Shown: positions 31,991 through 41,229 of the stretch, one piece after another
Layout of the letters: each line of letters starts with the position of its first letter
How positions within the stretch are numbered: position 1 is the first letter of the stretch
Assembly: GCF_900187375.1 (NCBI RefSeq)
Contig: NZ_FYEW01000001.1
Coordinates: 2,232,001-2,296,000, forward strand
From: Hymenobacter gelipurpurascens
Lineage (GTDB): Bacteria > Bacteroidota > Bacteroidia > Cytophagales > Hymenobacteraceae
Direction: 5' to 3'
DNA: 64,000 nt
Position numbers and translations under genes: made by a program
The notes under the pieces: model-generated
What the model was told of the DNA's origin: nothing
What the model saw: the letters and a program-made list of their open reading frames with translations, nothing else
Database searches by the model: none

Positions 31991-33184
31991 ATGTCCGTAA
32001 CTCATGCCCCGCGGCTGTCCTTCGATGACACTGCTGTTGCCTTCGCCTCCAAATCCGATAACGAGTTGCGCCGCATGTACGCCCTCTTTGCGGCCATGAA
32101 CAACAATTCGCTGGTGAAGACCGGCAGCGGGCTGATGAATACCGCTTTGCGGTGGCATATTCCAGGCACCAAGTTTCTGATCAAGAAATCTATTTTCGAG
32201 CAGTTCTGCGGTGGTGAGACCATTAAGGAGTGCCTGCCGGTAATTCAGGAGTTGGGCCGCTACGGCATTGGTACCATCCTCGATTACTCCGTGGAGGGCA
32301 AAGGCGACGACAAGAGCTACGACGCCACCACCACTGAAATTCTGGCGACGCTGGACATGGCGCACCGCTCCCAGCACATTCCGTTCTCGGTATTCAAAGT
32401 GACTGGCCTAGCCGATACGGCTATCCTGGAGAAAGTACAGGCCGGCACTGCCCTCTCTCCTAGCGAGCAGGAAAGCTTCGAGCGCAGCAAAAAACGCATC
32501 AACGCCATTTGTGCGCGGGCCCACCAGTATGGGGTGCGCGTGTTTGTAGATGCCGAGGAAAGCTGGTTCCAGGAAACCATCGATCAGCTGACCTACGAGA
32601 TGATGCAGCGCTACAACCGCGAGTCGGCTATCGTCTGGAACACCTACCAGCTCTACCGCCAAGACCGGCTGGAGGCCATTGAGAAGGCTTACGCCGACGC
32701 AGTGCGTGGCGGCTATTTCCTGGGCGGTAAGCTCGTGCGCGGCGCTTACATGGAGAAGGAAGCGCGCGTAGCCCAGCAACAGGGCCGCCCCAACCCCATC
32801 AACCCCACCAAAGACGCCACCGACCAGCTCTACGACGATGCCCTGCGCTTCTGTGTGCAGCACGCTGACCATATCAGCATATGTGCCGGCACCCATAACG
32901 AGGCAAGCTCGTTGCTCCTTACTGAGTTGATGCAAGAGAGTGGCCTACAGCCCGGCGACCAGCGCATCTGGTTTGCCCAGCTATACGGCATGAGCGACAA
33001 CCTCACCTACAACTTGGCCAATGCGGGCTACAACACGGCCAAATATGTGCCTTATGGTCCCGTAGAGGCTGTTATGCCCTACCTGCTTCGGCGGGCCAAT
33101 GAGAACACCGCCATTGCCGGCCAGACCAGCCGGGAGTTTCGCCTTATTCAAAAGGAGATGAGCCGGCGCAAGACGCGCAAGTAG
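31991..33184 (+). CDS. Proline dehydrogenase (monofunctional)
   Basis: 397 residues of the PutA-type beta/alpha barrel: IGTILDYSVEGKGDDKSYDA, FSVFKVTGLADTAIL, RVFVDAEESWFQETIDQLTY, IVWNTYQLYRQDRLEAIEKA, YFLGGKLVRGAYMEKEARVA, ISICAGTHNEASS and YVPYGPVEAVMPYLLRRANE with the RRxxEN flavin-site motif. It oxidises proline to pyrroline-5-carboxylate with FAD and feeds electrons to quinones. No P5C dehydrogenase domain or adjacent gene. Strong terminator downstream. Confidence 0.94.
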   Translation: MSVTHAPRLSFDDTAVAFASKSDNELRRMYALFAAMNNNSLVKTGSGLMNTALRWHIPGTKFLIKKSIFEQFCGGETIKECLPVIQELGRYGIGTILDYSVEGKGDDKSYDATTTEILATLDMAHRSQHIPFSVFKVTGLADTAILEKVQAGTALSPSEQESFERSKKRINAICARAHQYGVRVFVDAEESWFQETIDQLTYEMMQRYNRESAIVWNTYQLYRQDRLEAIEKAYADAVRGGYFLGGKLVRGAYMEKEARVAQQQGRPNPINPTKDATDQLYDDALRFCVQHADHISICAGTHNEASSLLLTELMQESGLQPGDQRIWFAQLYGMSDNLTYNLANAGYNTAKYVPYGPVEAVMPYLLRRANENTAIAGQTSREFRLIQKEMSRRKTRK

Positions 33185-33220
33185 GCTTTTTTCCTTATCG
33201 GCACAGTTTTAGTAGCCTGC

Positions 33221-33264
33221 GCCCGCTCCACCAACCTATTGTTGGTGGAGCGGGCGTTTTTTTT
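33221..33264 (+). terminator. Terminator after proline dehydrogenase
   Basis: GCCCGCTCCACCAAC-CTATT-GTTGGTGGAGCGGGC, a perfect 15-bp stem, followed by eight T. Confidence 0.92.
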
Positions 33265-33296
33265 GCTAGATTCCGCTCCCATTTCCCTCTTTGCTC

Positions 33297-33665
33297 ATGA
33301 CCGGCCGAGTACGCAGCCATCTTATCCGCTTTGCCCGCACCCAGGTGGGCACCACCAGCTACCTCAATTTAGTGCAGGAAGCTGAGCTAGGCCTCAACCT
33401 TGATATTTCCCACGAGAAATCGGGCTTGAATGAGCTGTTAGCTGAAATTTCAGAAACAGAGTTCCGGTCTGGCCGGCCTATTCTGAGCTGCCTGGTAAAG
33501 GTGGAAGGCTCCAAAGGACAAGGCGACAACTTCTACAAGCTCTGCGAACGGCTAGGCCTAGGCGAGTGGCGCACACTCAAACAGGAGGAAGGCTTCCTGA
33601 AGACGATGCGCAATGAGTGCCGGGCTTTTTGGCAAGACGATGAAAATTTCAAGCAATTTGCCTGA
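33297..33665 (+). CDS. Conserved-looking protein of unknown function
   Basis: 122 residues from the ATG at 33297. Soluble, mixed alpha/beta: RVRSHLIRFARTQVGTTSYL, NLVQEAELGLNLDISHEKSG, FRSGRPILSCLVKVEGSK and DNFYKLCERLGLGEWRTLKQ. The arrangement is that of small nucleic-acid or HNH-neighbour proteins from Bacteroidota, but I cannot name a family. It is a single gene between two terminators' intervals. Confidence 0.6.
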   Translation: MTGRVRSHLIRFARTQVGTTSYLNLVQEAELGLNLDISHEKSGLNELLAEISETEFRSGRPILSCLVKVEGSKGQGDNFYKLCERLGLGEWRTLKQEEGFLKTMRNECRAFWQDDENFKQFA

Positions 33666-33860
33666 TTTGCATACAGTTAGCACGTGTTTGTGACCTAGAT
33701 GAAGACCGAGGAATAGTAGAAAGGGCCGAATTTTATGTAACCCCTGTTCGGTTACTGCCGTTAAGCTCCCTTGAAACCACCGTGGTACTTTCCTTTCCAA
33801 AAGTAGTACTACGGCAGGTGGTTACTCTCTCCTATTCATTCATTTTACTTCCCACCTCAC

Positions 33861-34670
33861 ATGAACACCAACGATTCAATCAACCCCACGAATAGCGGCA
33901 CTGGTTCAGGTTCTAACTATGGTACTGGCTCGGCTGGTTCAGGCTACGGCACTGGCAGCGAGTCTAACTCGAGCGGCAACATGGGCAACTCTTCCATGGG
34001 CAACTCTAGCCTGAGCGGTTCTTCGGATACCAACCCCCATCATGACCACGATGCTACCGCTAAAGGTGCTGCTGTAGCCGGTACTGCTGGTGCAGTAGTA
34101 GGCGCAGGTGTTGATGCTGTACAGAACGCCGCTGGCGATGCTGGCCGTGCCATCACGGGTTCTACTACTTACGGTACTTTCCGCGACCGTGACAGCGCTG
34201 AGCGTGCTTACCAGTCGCTCTCTTCGCGTGGTTATTCTAAAGACGACGTAAACGTACTGATGTCGGATGATACGCGTAAGCGTCACTTCGGCGACAACAC
34301 GCCTGACACCGATCTCGGTGATAAGGCTATGGAAGGCGCTGGTGTAGGTTCTGCCATTGGCGGTACTGCCGGTGCTGTAATCGGTGCTATTGCGGCTATC
34401 GGTACTTCGGTAGCTCTGCCAGGCCTGGGCCTAGTAATTGCTGGTCCTATTGCAGCAGCTTTGGCTGGTGCTGGTGCCGGTGGTCTGACGGGTGGCCTAG
34501 TAGGTGCACTGGTTGGCTCGGGCATTCCTGAGGAGCACGCTAGCGAGTACGAAAGCGACATCAAAGATGGCGGTATCGTAATGGGTGTGAAACACCGCAG
34601 CGACGAAGATGCTCGTTACTTCGAAGATGAGTTCCGTCGTAACAACGGCGACAAAGTGCGTCGCTACTAA
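33861..34670 (+). CDS. Glycine-zipper general stress protein with YflT-like segment
   Basis: 269 residues. The first 65 are Gly/Ser/Asn/Thr low-complexity repeats (TGSGSNYGTGSAGSGYGTGS). A YflT-like segment follows near 105-145 (GTFRDRDSAERAYQSLSSRG, YSKDDVNVLMSDDTRK), then two Gly/Ala zipper stretches near 155-225 (GVGSAIGGTAGAVIGAIAAI, GAGAGGLTGGLVGALVGSGI) and a short globular end with EYESDIKDGGIVMGVKHRSD. Codons GGT, GCT and TCT dominate, unlike neighbours, which suggests selection for high expression. Likely a stress-induced, membrane-associated protein. Confidence 0.7.
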   Translation: MNTNDSINPTNSGTGSGSNYGTGSAGSGYGTGSESNSSGNMGNSSMGNSSLSGSSDTNPHHDHDATAKGAAVAGTAGAVVGAGVDAVQNAAGDAGRAITGSTTYGTFRDRDSAERAYQSLSSRGYSKDDVNVLMSDDTRKRHFGDNTPDTDLGDKAMEGAGVGSAIGGTAGAVIGAIAAIGTSVALPGLGLVIAGPIAAALAGAGAGGLTGGLVGALVGSGIPEEHASEYESDIKDGGIVMGVKHRSDEDARYFEDEFRRNNGDKVRRY

Positions 34671-34691
34671 GTAGTCATTGCACGAGTTGAT

Positions 34692-34728
34692 AAAGGCCCT
34701 TCCCTTGCGGGAAGGGCCTTTATTTTTT
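34692..34728 (+). terminator. Terminator after the glycine-zipper gene
   Basis: AAAGGCCCTTCCC-TTGC-GGGAAGGGCCTTT stem with a T-rich tail, 22 bp after the stop. Confidence 0.9.
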
Positions 34729-34956
34729 TGTTTTCATCCGTTCATTTCACGCTCACCTTTTATCTCTTTATTTGTTCCAAGACTATATATGCCTCCAGTA
34801 GTAGGTCATCTCAGGCCACCGCATGCAACCTCCTGCCACAAACTTCTTTCTTTTTATACCTGAGCTGTATAGTTGGGCACTTATTTGGCAGTTGCTGGCG
34901 TTTTTGGGTAGAACAAGGCCTTAAAAGGCACGTAAAGCACTGGGATGCTTTTCCTG

Positions 34957-34964
34957 TATATTTG
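34957..34964 (+). promoter_or_regulatory. -7 element before the S41 protease gene
   Basis: TATATTTG is an exact TAnnTTTG match, 29 bp before the ATG at 34993. No TTTG at the expected upstream spacing was found. Confidence 0.45.
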
Positions 34965-34992
34965 ACTTTCCTCCATTTCAATCGGATTCTTC

Positions 34993-37140
34993 ATGTCTTC
35001 CACCCGAATCAAGATAGGCCTATACGCCTCGGTGTTGCTGGCAGTATTCGTGCTGGCTTCTTATAAGCTGTACCGGCGCAATGATGCTCGCTCGCCTCAA
35101 AAAGACGAGGTTCTTATCAAAGCCATGCTGCAGGGTCTGAGCGCGGCCCATTATCAACCCGAGAAGATTGATGACTCCTTTTCCAAAAGGGTGTTCGATC
35201 TGTACCTCAAGCGGCTTGATTCCAGCAAGAAATTTCTGCTGCAGTCGGATGTAGAGCAGCTGCGCAAGTACCAGACCGACATCGACAATGAAGTTCTGCG
35301 TGGTACGCACGAGTTTCTGGACCTGAGCACGCAACTTATGGACCAGCGTGTGAAAGACGTTCAGACACTTTACCACGAGATTCTGGCCAAGCCGTTTGAC
35401 TTCACTACGGACGAGACGTTTGAGACGGAGCCTGATAAGGCCGCTTTCCCCGCTAATGCGGCTGCCCAGCGCGAAGAGTGGCGCAAGTTTCTGAAGTACC
35501 AGACGATGGTGCGTGTATCAGAAATGATGGACGAGCAGACTAAGAAGAAGGACAAGCCATTGGCTTCTACTGCGGCGGCCCCTTCTACCGCTACTACCTC
35601 TGAGCCCATGCGTACTCCGGAGCAAATGGAAGCCGAAGCGCGCAAGCGGGTGCAGAAGTACTTTGATGACTACTTCAAAGATCTGCAGCAGACGGATGCT
35701 AACGAGCGTCTGGCTACGTATGCCAATACCATTGCCAATACCTACGACCCCCACACTGAGTACTTTGCTCCGCGCGACAAGGAAACGTTTGATGTAGCCA
35801 TGACTGGCCGCTTCGAAGGTATTGGTGCCTCGCTGCAGGAAAAAGATGGTCAGATAAAAGTATCTGATATCATTCCGGGTAGTGCTTCTTACCGTCAGGG
35901 CGAGTTGAAAGCGGGCGACATTATTATGCGTGTGGCGCAAGGCCCAGCCGAACCAGTTTCAATCGAAGGCATGCGCCTAGATAAAGCTGTTTCGCTGATC
36001 AAAGGCAAGAAGGGCACAGAAGTTCGCCTCACGGTGAAGAAGCCAGATGCCAGCACCAAGATCATTTCCATCATTCGTGATGTAGTGGTAATTGAAGAAA
36101 CCTATGCTCAGTCGGCGACTATCAATGAGGGCGGCAAGAAGCTGGGCTACATCAAGCTCCCTACGTTCTATGCCGACTTCAACGACAACGGCGGCCGTAG
36201 CTCTGCCGAGGACGTGAAGAAGGAGCTGGAAAAGCTGAAGCAGGAAAATGTGCAGGGTGTTGTGCTCGACCTTCGCTTTAATGGTGGTGGCTCTCTGCAG
36301 GATGCCGTAGAAATGGCGGGCCTGTTTATTGAGAGCGGCCCAGTAGTGCAGGTGCGCGGTGGCCAGGGTGCTGCCAGCGTTTACAACGATAAAGACCCAC
36401 GCGTGCAATACGGCGGCCCACTGGTGGTACTGGTAAACAAATACAGCGCTTCCGCCTCCGAGATTTTGGCCGCTGCTATACAGGACTACAAGCGTGGCGT
36501 AATTATGGGCTCTGCCAGCACGTATGGCAAAGGCACGGTGCAGCGCATCTTCGATCTGGATGATGCCATGCCTGCCGAGTTCAATAGCATCAAGCCTTTT
36601 GGCTCGTTGAAGCTCACTACCCAGAAGTTCTACCGCATCAATGGTGGCTCTACGCAGTTCAAAGGCGTGGTGCCAGACATCGTTCTGCCTGATGCCTATA
36701 GCTACCTCGACCAGGGCGAGAAAGAATCGGATTACCCACTGAAGTGGGACGAAATCAGCCCGGCGCGTTACCGCGCCTGGAGTGGTGCTCCTGCCACTGA
36801 CAAGCTGAAGCAGGCCAGCACTACGCGTGTTGCGGCCAGCCCTAGCTTCAAGCAGCTTTCGGGCATGGTACAGCGCATGGTGAAGCGGAAGGATGAAACT
36901 AAGGTTTCGCTGAAACTTGCTTCTTTCCGTGCTGAGCAGCAGCTGGCCAAAGTGGAGTCGGATAAGTATGAGGCTATTCAAAATGCCGCTCCAGTTATGG
37001 CTATTGCTCCATTGTCAGTGGATCTTCGGGCTCAGGGTGCCGACACGATCAAGGTGAACCGTGCTTCCCGCTTCACCAAGCCATTGAAGAAGGACATCAC
37101 ACTGCGCGAAGCAGTGGCCGTTCTGAAAGATCAGATTTAA
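34993..37140 (+). CDS. Carboxy-terminal processing protease (Prc/Tsp-like, S41)
   Basis: 715 residues. An N-terminal anchor (LYASVLLAVFVLASYKLY) precedes a helical Prc N-domain (LIKAMLQGLSAAHYQPEKID, YLKRLDSSKKFLLQSDVEQL). A PDZ domain lies near 265-355 (FEGIGASLQEKDGQIKVSDI, ELKAGDIIMRV). The S41 core follows with VVLDLRFNGGGSLQDAVEMA, NKYSASASEILAAAIQDY (nucleophile Ser) and GSASTYGKGTVQRIF (catalytic Lys), then a DUF3340-like C-domain. It degrades periplasmic proteins by C-terminal recognition. Monocistronic between terminators. Confidence 0.94.
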   Translation: MSSTRIKIGLYASVLLAVFVLASYKLYRRNDARSPQKDEVLIKAMLQGLSAAHYQPEKIDDSFSKRVFDLYLKRLDSSKKFLLQSDVEQLRKYQTDIDNEVLRGTHEFLDLSTQLMDQRVKDVQTLYHEILAKPFDFTTDETFETEPDKAAFPANAAAQREEWRKFLKYQTMVRVSEMMDEQTKKKDKPLASTAAAPSTATTSEPMRTPEQMEAEARKRVQKYFDDYFKDLQQTDANERLATYANTIANTYDPHTEYFAPRDKETFDVAMTGRFEGIGASLQEKDGQIKVSDIIPGSASYRQGELKAGDIIMRVAQGPAEPVSIEGMRLDKAVSLIKGKKGTEVRLTVKKPDASTKIISIIRDVVVIEETYAQSATINEGGKKLGYIKLPTFYADFNDNGGRSSAEDVKKELEKLKQENVQGVVLDLRFNGGGSLQDAVEMAGLFIESGPVVQVRGGQGAASVYNDKDPRVQYGGPLVVLVNKYSASASEILAAAIQDYKRGVIMGSASTYGKGTVQRIFDLDDAMPAEFNSIKPFGSLKLTTQKFYRINGGSTQFKGVVPDIVLPDAYSYLDQGEKESDYPLKWDEISPARYRAWSGAPATDKLKQASTTRVAASPSFKQLSGMVQRMVKRKDETKVSLKLASFRAEQQLAKVESDKYEAIQNAAPVMAIAPLSVDLRAQGADTIKVNRASRFTKPLKKDITLREAVAVLKDQI

Positions 37141-37163
37141 GCGTACGTTTTTCCTACATCTTG

Positions 37164-37197
37164 AAGCCCCTTGTACATTTTGTATAAGGGGCTTTTT
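37164..37197 (+). terminator. Terminator after the S41 protease gene
   Basis: AAGCCCCTTGTAC-ATTTT-GTATAAGGGGCTT stem plus TTT, 23 bp after the stop. Confidence 0.88.
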
Positions 37198-37342
37198 GCT
37201 GGTCAATCAGGAAGCTAAGTGGCCTAGAAGCTACTGAAGCGAGCCTCAATAATTACCCCATTTCAATTAGCAAATCAACCAAGAAAAACAACACGAAAAT
37301 ATTTTTCACTACTTGACATAAACCATTGATAATCAATTAAAA

Positions 37343-37372
37343 TTTGTTTAGTAATTACTGACAATATTTTTA
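37343..37372 (+). promoter_or_regulatory. Bacteroidota-type promoter of the 345-residue gene
   Basis: TTTG at 37343-37346, an 18-base spacer and TATTTTTA at 37365-37372, close to the consensus TTTG-N19-TAnnTTTG. The surrounding 37240-37400 is markedly AT-rich. The ATG is 42 bp downstream. Confidence 0.6.
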
Positions 37373-37413
37373 GCAAATGAGAACTCAAAACGTGCTCATC
37401 CTGTTTACTTAGC

Positions 37414-38451
37414 ATGACAACGATGAACACAGAAACCCAGATCATTCCTCTTGTAACGGAGGAGCAGAAGCAGGCAGAGGAAGCATGGCGCAGGTCTATT
37501 CCGGCCCAGGTGTTTCTTAACTACTTCTTTGCTATCAACTATCACATACAGGAAGGCGACGACGCGCAGGGTGGCCTACAGCATCTCCCCTATTTCCGGG
37601 CACATCAGGCGGAGCTAGTGGAAGCCGATGAGCAGGCCATTACTAAGCTGCTGCACGCGTGCTGGAGCACGGAGTACGCCTTGCGTGCCACAGCGGAGCT
37701 CGGCGACGAGGACTACTTGCGCAACGCCCTGCACTGGACGTTCCCACAGGCATACCACACCATTATGGCTGGCCTACAGGCTTTCCTGTACACAGCCGGA
37801 GTGCGTAGCAACAACCCTTCGCTGATTCGGCGGGAGGTTGGGCGCCTGGTAGTGCGCAATGCGTATCCTAGGCCTATCTCGTTCTATGCAGCGGGCACCT
37901 ACGGCGACTTCAGCATTCACCGCTTGCCTCTGGCTGGCTACAAGGCTGGCTTGCACATAGCCGGCAAGGAGATTGATGCTCAGGCCCAGATTGGCCAGTT
38001 CTTACGTACCACGCGCCGCCTAAAGGCGCAGTGGACGCGCCAACAGGTGCAGGCAAACCCTAACACGGCACTGCGCAGCCAGAAGACCGGCAAGGTGCTG
38101 GATAAATGGACAGCTTCGCATTGGCAGCAGATTACGTGGCGCCTTGGCTATACCACCATCTTCGATCTGCTGGGCCGTCTGCAGATTTCGCAGACCAGCC
38201 GCGAGATTGAGCGTTACGTGGAAGCCGAAATTGACTTTAAGCTCTTCCACCAGTCGCTGCTCAATATTGTGAGCTACCTCAACGGCATCCACGAGACGTA
38301 CGTGGCAAAGGCCATGGGCCTGGAGCGTTACCAGAAGCTGGTCGCCGAGCTACCGAAGCACTTGCAGAACTCGTTCGTGCAGGAGCGCCTCCATACCCGC
38401 ATCGAGCCGATTCTGCAGGAGCAGGAGCCAATGATGCGCCTGGCCGCCTAG
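37414..38451 (+). CDS. Unknown 345-residue soluble protein
   Basis: Mostly alpha-helical, no signal peptide or TM. Recognisable stretches are EEAWRRSIPAQVFLNYFFAI, WSTEYALRATAELGDEDYLR, HWTFPQAYHTIMAGLQAFLY, RRLKAQWTRQQVQANPNTAL, REIERYVEAEIDFKLFHQSL and NIVSYLNGIHETYVAKAMG. The HWTFPQAYH stretch and repeated Tyr/His suggest a HEPN-like or helical-bundle scaffold, but that is a guess and I cannot name a family. It has its own promoter and terminator. Confidence 0.65.
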   Translation: MTTMNTETQIIPLVTEEQKQAEEAWRRSIPAQVFLNYFFAINYHIQEGDDAQGGLQHLPYFRAHQAELVEADEQAITKLLHACWSTEYALRATAELGDEDYLRNALHWTFPQAYHTIMAGLQAFLYTAGVRSNNPSLIRREVGRLVVRNAYPRPISFYAAGTYGDFSIHRLPLAGYKAGLHIAGKEIDAQAQIGQFLRTTRRLKAQWTRQQVQANPNTALRSQKTGKVLDKWTASHWQQITWRLGYTTIFDLLGRLQISQTSREIERYVEAEIDFKLFHQSLLNIVSYLNGIHETYVAKAMGLERYQKLVAELPKHLQNSFVQERLHTRIEPILQEQEPMMRLAA

Positions 38452-38488
38452 GTTCTTATGTAGTTTGTCTTACTCCATATACACCTAA

Positions 38489-38516
38489 GCGCCGCCCTTC
38501 TGGGGCGGCGTTTTTT
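38489..38516 (+). terminator. Terminator
   Basis: GCGCCGCC-CTTCTG-GGGCGGCG with six T, 38 bp after the stop of the 345-residue gene. Confidence 0.88.
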
Positions 38517-38580
38517 GTTTGTAGGCCACTCAACTAAGTATCAATTCACTGGTTTATGCAAATAAGTGTTCCGGCCGCGC

Positions 38581-38588
38581 TATTTTTG
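38581..38588 (+). promoter_or_regulatory. -7 element before lysS
   Basis: TATTTTTG matches TAnnTTTG, 51 bp before the ATG at 38639. TTTA lies 24 bp upstream, a little far for a -33 element. Confidence 0.45.
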
Positions 38589-38638
38589 CAGCTTGACTTT
38601 TCCGGCCCCGTGTGGGCCTTGTTTTTACGCCCCGTCCC

Positions 38639-40201
38639 ATGCAGCACCTCAGCGAACAGGAGATAATTCGCCGCAATAAGCTCGATGAGCTTCAGAAGCT
38701 CGGTATTGAGCCGTATCCGTCCGAGCTGTTCGACGTTACTTTCTACGCCCAGGAGATTCTCGACAACTATCACGTAGAGCTCAACAACTTCCAGGATGTG
38801 AGCCTGGCGGGCCGTCTGATGTCGATTCGGGTGAAGGGCAAGGCTTCCTTCGCGGAGCTCCAGGACGCTTCAGGTCGCATTCAGCTCTACATCAACCGCG
38901 ATGAAATCTGCCCTGGTGAGGACAAGGAGCTGTACAACACGGTCTTCAAGAGGCTGGTAGACCTCGGCGACTTTGTAGGCGTGAAAGGCCACGTGTTCAA
39001 GACGATGGTAGGCGAAACGTCAATCCACGTGACGGGCTTTACGCTATTGAGCAAGAGCCTGCGGCCACTGCCCGTAGTAAAGGAGCGCACGGATGAGGCC
39101 ACCGGCGAGAAAATCACCTACGATGCCTTCACTGACCCCGAGCAGCGCTACCGCCAGCGGTACGTGGATTTGGTGGTGAACCCGCATGTGCGCGAAGCCT
39201 TCATTAAGCGCACGCAGCTGGTGCAGGCCATGCGCAACTACCTCAACGACAAAGGCTATCTGGAGGTAGAAACCCCGATTCTGCAGCCGCTGTACGGCGG
39301 TGCGGCTGCGCGCCCCTTCAAAACGCACCACAACACGCTGGACATGACGCTGTACCTGCGGATTGCCAACGAGCTGTACCTGAAGCGACTGATTGTAGGC
39401 GGTTTCGATGGCGTATATGAGTTCTCGAAGGACTTCCGCAACGAGGGCATGTCGCGGTTTCACAACCCCGAGTTCACGCAGATGGAGCTGTACGTGGCCT
39501 ACAAAGACTACTACTGGATGATGGATCTGGTGGAGGAAATGGTAGAGCGCGTGGCCCTGGCCCTGCATGGCAAAACGGAAGTACAGGTGGGCGAAAATCT
39601 CATCAACTTCCAGCGCCCCTGGAAGCGCTTCACGATGGCCGAATCTATTGAGCACTTCACAGGCTTCAATATCGATGGCAAGAGTGAAGACGAGCTACGT
39701 GCCGCCGCCAAGGAGCTGAAAGTAGGCCTAGACCCCAGCATGGGCAAAGCCAAAATCATCGACGAAATCTTCGGGGAGCACGTGGAGCCCAAGCTGATTC
39801 AGCCCACCTTCATCACGGATTATCCCGTGGAAATGTCGCCGCTGGCGAAGAAGCACCGCAGCAAGCCGGGCCTAGTAGAGCGCTTCGAGGCCATTTGCAA
39901 CGGTAAGGAAATCTGCAACGCCTTCTCGGAGCTGAACGACCCGATTGACCAGCGCGCCCGCTTCGAGGAGCAGCTGGAGCTGGGCAAGCGCGGCGACACG
40001 GAGGCCATGGTACTGGACGAGGACTTCCTGCGGGCCCTGGAATACGGCATGCCGCCCACGGCTGGCCTAGGCATCGGCATCGACCGCCTGAGCATGATCA
40101 TGACCAATTCCAACTCCATCCAGGACGTGCTGTTCTTCCCGCAAATGAAGCCAGAATACGCCAAGTCGGAAAACGCGCCCAAGCCTGAGACCGAAGCATA
40201 G
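38639..40201 (+). CDS. lysS: Lysyl-tRNA synthetase, class II
   Basis: 520 residues from the ATG at 38639. An OB-fold anticodon-binding domain (about 60-160: [20 protein letters not shown]) precedes the class II core: motif 1 region [20 protein letters not shown], motif 2 [18 protein letters not shown] and motif 3 [27 protein letters not shown] is also diagnostic. Compared with the E. coli enzyme the core includes an extra segment around 355-385 ([20 protein letters not shown]), a SAP-like insertion seen in some Bacteroidota LysRS. It charges tRNA-Lys. Confidence 0.96.
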   Translation: MQHLSEQEIIRRNKLDELQKLGIEPYPSELFDVTFYAQEILDNYHVELNNFQDVSLAGRLMSIRVKGKASFAELQDASGRIQLYINRDEICPGEDKELYNTVFKRLVDLGDFVGVKGHVFKTMVGETSIHVTGFTLLSKSLRPLPVVKERTDEATGEKITYDAFTDPEQRYRQRYVDLVVNPHVREAFIKRTQLVQAMRNYLNDKGYLEVETPILQPLYGGAAARPFKTHHNTLDMTLYLRIANELYLKRLIVGGFDGVYEFSKDFRNEGMSRFHNPEFTQMELYVAYKDYYWMMDLVEEMVERVALALHGKTEVQVGENLINFQRPWKRFTMAESIEHFTGFNIDGKSEDELRAAAKELKVGLDPSMGKAKIIDEIFGEHVEPKLIQPTFITDYPVEMSPLAKKHRSKPGLVERFEAICNGKEICNAFSELNDPIDQRARFEEQLELGKRGDTEAMVLDEDFLRALEYGMPPTAGLGIGIDRLSMIMTNSNSIQDVLFFPQMKPEYAKSENAPKPETEA

Positions 40202-40232
40202 GCAGCATGGCCTAGGCCACTAGGCACAAATG

Positions 40233-40271
40233 AAGAAAGCCTCCCGCTATTGAATGGCGGGAGGCTTTCTT
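40233..40271. terminator. Bidirectional terminator after lysS
   Basis: AAGAAAGCCTCCCGC-TATTGAAT-GGCGGGAGGCTTTCTT with symmetrical A and T tracts. Nearly the same hairpin recurs at 40523-40558. Confidence 0.88.
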
Positions 40272-40290
40272 ATTAAAACGGACTTTAAAA

Positions 40291-40467
40291 TTAGCTGAAC
40301 AGCTTTTTCCTGAGGAAGCTTGCGATGAGCGAGTAAGTTTTGCTATCGAGAGATGTTGCCCATTTCCCAATAAAAGCCTTACTGCCGGCAATTTTACGAT
40401 CAGGTGCCTGCCCAACTTCTTGTAAGTCGGTTATGAGTTCTTTTACGAAGGCGCCCGGGGCAGGTTT
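40291..40467 (-). pseudogene. Start-less C-terminal gene remnant
   Basis: An open minus-strand frame of 58 residues between a TAG and a TAA: KPAPGAFVKELITDLQEVGQ, APDRKIAGSKAFIGKWAT, then SLDSKTYSLIASFLRKKLFS. The composition is highly protein-like, but there is no ATG, GTG or TTG in frame before the conserved-looking part. It therefore looks like the tail of a gene that lost its 5' end. The stretch is bracketed by two near-identical terminators, so an insertion or deletion between them is likely. Family unknown. Confidence 0.4.
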
Positions 40468-40522
40468 CTAAAATCCCTAAAAAGAAGTGACCTAGGCCAC
40501 TTATGGCACCCCTATTACGTCA

Positions 40523-40558
40523 GAAAGCCTCCCGCTAAAATAATTGCGGGAGGCTTTC
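40523..40558. terminator. Second copy of the lysS-type terminator
   Basis: GAAAGCCTCCCGC-TAAAATAATT-GCGGGAGGCTTTC, a near copy of 40233-40271. No intact gene precedes it on the plus strand; the minus-strand remnant starts 55 bp to the left. Confidence 0.8.
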
Positions 40559-40562
40559 CTTA

Positions 40563-40772
40563 CTACAAATCAGCTTACCATTCCGGCCAAGTAGATAAAA
40601 GAAGTGTGCGATGGACAGCGTATGATTTTACTGACAGATTGTTTGACCAGATCCTGTCAGAAGCTCTACGGTCGGCAATTTTACTTTTAAATATTCTTTA
40701 ACCTTCTTTTTAAGCTGGTTGTATATTCTTTAACGCTGTGTTTACCAAAAGGTTACGCTGAGTCAAAAAAAA
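40563..40772. other. AT-rich interval with a repeated TATTCTTTAAC box
   Basis: No gene seen. TATTCTTTAAC occurs at about 40692-40702 and again at about 40723-40733 (31 bp apart). The role is unknown; the downstream genes are on the minus strand and end here, so it is not their promoter. Confidence 0.4.
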
Positions 40773-41144
40773 TTAATGAATAGAGCCGTGCGTGTGCCGG
40801 GCATCTCCCCCGATACCATCGTAGTCGGAGTCGCCATCGTGCGTGAAACCGGCTTCCGAAATAGTTGGGCCACTGGGGCGGTTGAGCGAGCTCAGCAGGT
40901 TATCGGCGGCGGAGCGGTCGGAGCGCTGCTGGTCTGTCGCGGGCTCGCCGGGCTTCAAGGAATTCAGGCGGTCTAGGCCACCTTTCACAAGCTTGTTGAG
41001 GTCGCCGCCAAATTTAGAGGCCGACTTTTTCAAACCTGAACGGGTTTCGTCGCCGGTTTCAGGAGCCAGCAGTAGGCCCGCCACAATTCCCGCGGTTGCA
41101 CCCGCCAATAGAGAGAGAATTACTTTGCCTTTCGTGTCTTGCAT
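40773..41144 (-). CDS. YtxH-domain small membrane protein 1
   Basis: 123 residues. The YtxH signature is present: KVILSLLAGATAGIVAGLLL with one TM/glycine-rich hairpin followed by APETGDETRSGLKKSASKFG. The remainder is polar, and the last 35 residues are Ser/Gly/Asp/His rich. YtxH proteins are stress-induced and membrane-associated with no defined reaction. It is transcribed in the same direction as the second YtxH gene 139 bp upstream; a terminator lies between the two. Confidence 0.82.
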   Translation of the reverse strand: MQDTKGKVILSLLAGATAGIVAGLLLAPETGDETRSGLKKSASKFGGDLNKLVKGGLDRLNSLKPGEPATDQQRSDRSAADNLLSSLNRPSGPTISEAGFTHDGDSDYDGIGGDARHTHGSIH

Positions 41145-41229
41145 GGGAAGTAAGTAATTGGGTGAAGGAAATGCTCAGGGCTACCTGCCGCTACTCCTCA
41201 TATAACGCGGTTCGGGCAAGGTTGTTAAT

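Noticed and set aside
34728-35066. 112-residue ORF upstream of the S41 protease gene
   Set aside because: It overlaps the protease start, spans the promoter-like TATATTTG and has Phe/Cys/His-rich non-protein composition.
35977-36981. A 334-residue minus-strand frame opposite the S41 protease
   Set aside because: Antisense shadow of a conserved gene; the translation lacks any family motif and has shadow-type composition.
40212-40415. 67-residue minus-strand ORF after lysS
   Set aside because: It crosses a terminator hairpin and runs in a different frame from the protein-like remnant at 40291-40467.
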